Source: Mycobacterium sp. 1274756.6
Lineage (GTDB): Bacteria; Actinomycetota; Actinomycetes; Mycobacteriales; Mycobacteriaceae
Direction: 5' to 3'
DNA length: 49,671 nucleotides
Assembly (NCBI RefSeq): GCF_001668625.1
Contig: NZ_LZLJ01000034.1
Span: forward strand, 1-49,671
A model generated the notes under the pieces. That model saw nothing but the letters and a program-made list of their open reading frames with translations. It was not told the DNA's origin and searched no databases. Below are positions 49,599-49,671 of the stretch, piece after piece (within the stretch, counting starts at the first letter, position 1; every line of letters begins with the position of its first letter). The position numbers and the translations under genes were made by a program.

Positions 49599-49671
49599 TG
49601 TTCGGCGGTGTCCTACTTTTCCACCCGGGTTGGGTAGTATCATCGGCGCTGGCAGGCTTAGCTTCCGGGTT
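49599..49671 (-). rRNA. rrf: 5S ribosomal RNA, 3' part
   Basis: The minus-strand sequence from the right edge reads AACCCGGAAGCTAAGCCTGC, then the GCCGATGATACT and GGGTGGAAAAGTAGGACACC segments and ends near CGCCGAAC, the mycobacterial 5S 3' half. The gene continues off the window, with 23S and 16S expected beyond. The 3' end at 49599 is approximate. Confidence 0.93.

Overview
The window is high-GC DNA from a mycobacterium (Mycobacteriaceae). Evidence: the right half keeps the gene order of the M. tuberculosis Rv1691-Rv1713 block; there is a mycobacterial-type lipid locus (PKS, PapA, MmpL, Chp-type PE-PPE protein, FadD, GAP protein); and GTG/TTG starts are frequent. The 3' part of a 5S rRNA gene lies at the right edge, next to the Rv1691 homologue. 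That fits the second rRNA operon (rrnB, downstream of tyrS) of fast-growing and some other mycobacteria, and argues against the single-operon M. tuberculosis complex.

Left part (1-8450): a mosaic of small accessory genes. In order: a truncated NlpC/P60-like hydrolase, a small methyltransferase and a UPF0060 membrane protein, a Cas4-like/RNase H-like nuclease, a mercaptopyruvate-type sulfurtransferase, an amphi-Trp protein, a TetR regulator divergent from an MpaB-like oxygenase, an unknown 92-residue protein, an F420-type (Ddn-like) reductase, a small membrane protein and an alpha/beta hydrolase.

Centre (8753-29638): a glycolipid locus. An MFS transporter and a GAP (Sap-like) membrane protein converge on a giant two-module polyketide synthase (3722 residues). 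Divergent from the PKS is the series papA - mmpL - chp - fadD. Both acyltransferase domains carry the malonyl-type HAFH signature, and module 2 is fully reducing. This matches the trehalose polyphleate (TPP) pathway known from M. smegmatis and M. abscessus, not the methyl-branched DAT/PAT/sulfolipid pathways. Expected flow: the FAAL activates a starter acid; the PKS iterates two C2 cycles per turn to build a phleic-type chain; PapA acylates trehalose; MmpL exports the precursor; and the secreted Chp-type protein finishes acyl transfer in the envelope. Module 1 has a ketoreductase but no dehydratase, which is the main biochemical puzzle. The locus ends at a strong hairpin and a tRNA-Pro gene.

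Right part (29994-49671): a patatin-like protein, then the conserved housekeeping block, mostly on the minus strand. parA-scpA and scpB-rluB-cmk-der form overlapping coupled pairs or chains (chromosome segregation, rRNA modification, nucleotide metabolism, ribosome assembly). These are followed by an O-methyltransferase (plus strand), xerD, a Nudix ADP-ribose pyrophosphatase, pyrG (TTG start), mctB, steA with a candidate MtrA box, recN, nadK, tlyA, a small Rv1693-like protein, a glycerol-3-phosphate phosphatase and a TPR-like protein, then the rrn terminator and 5S rRNA. The 37912-38126 gap holds nothing I can identify.
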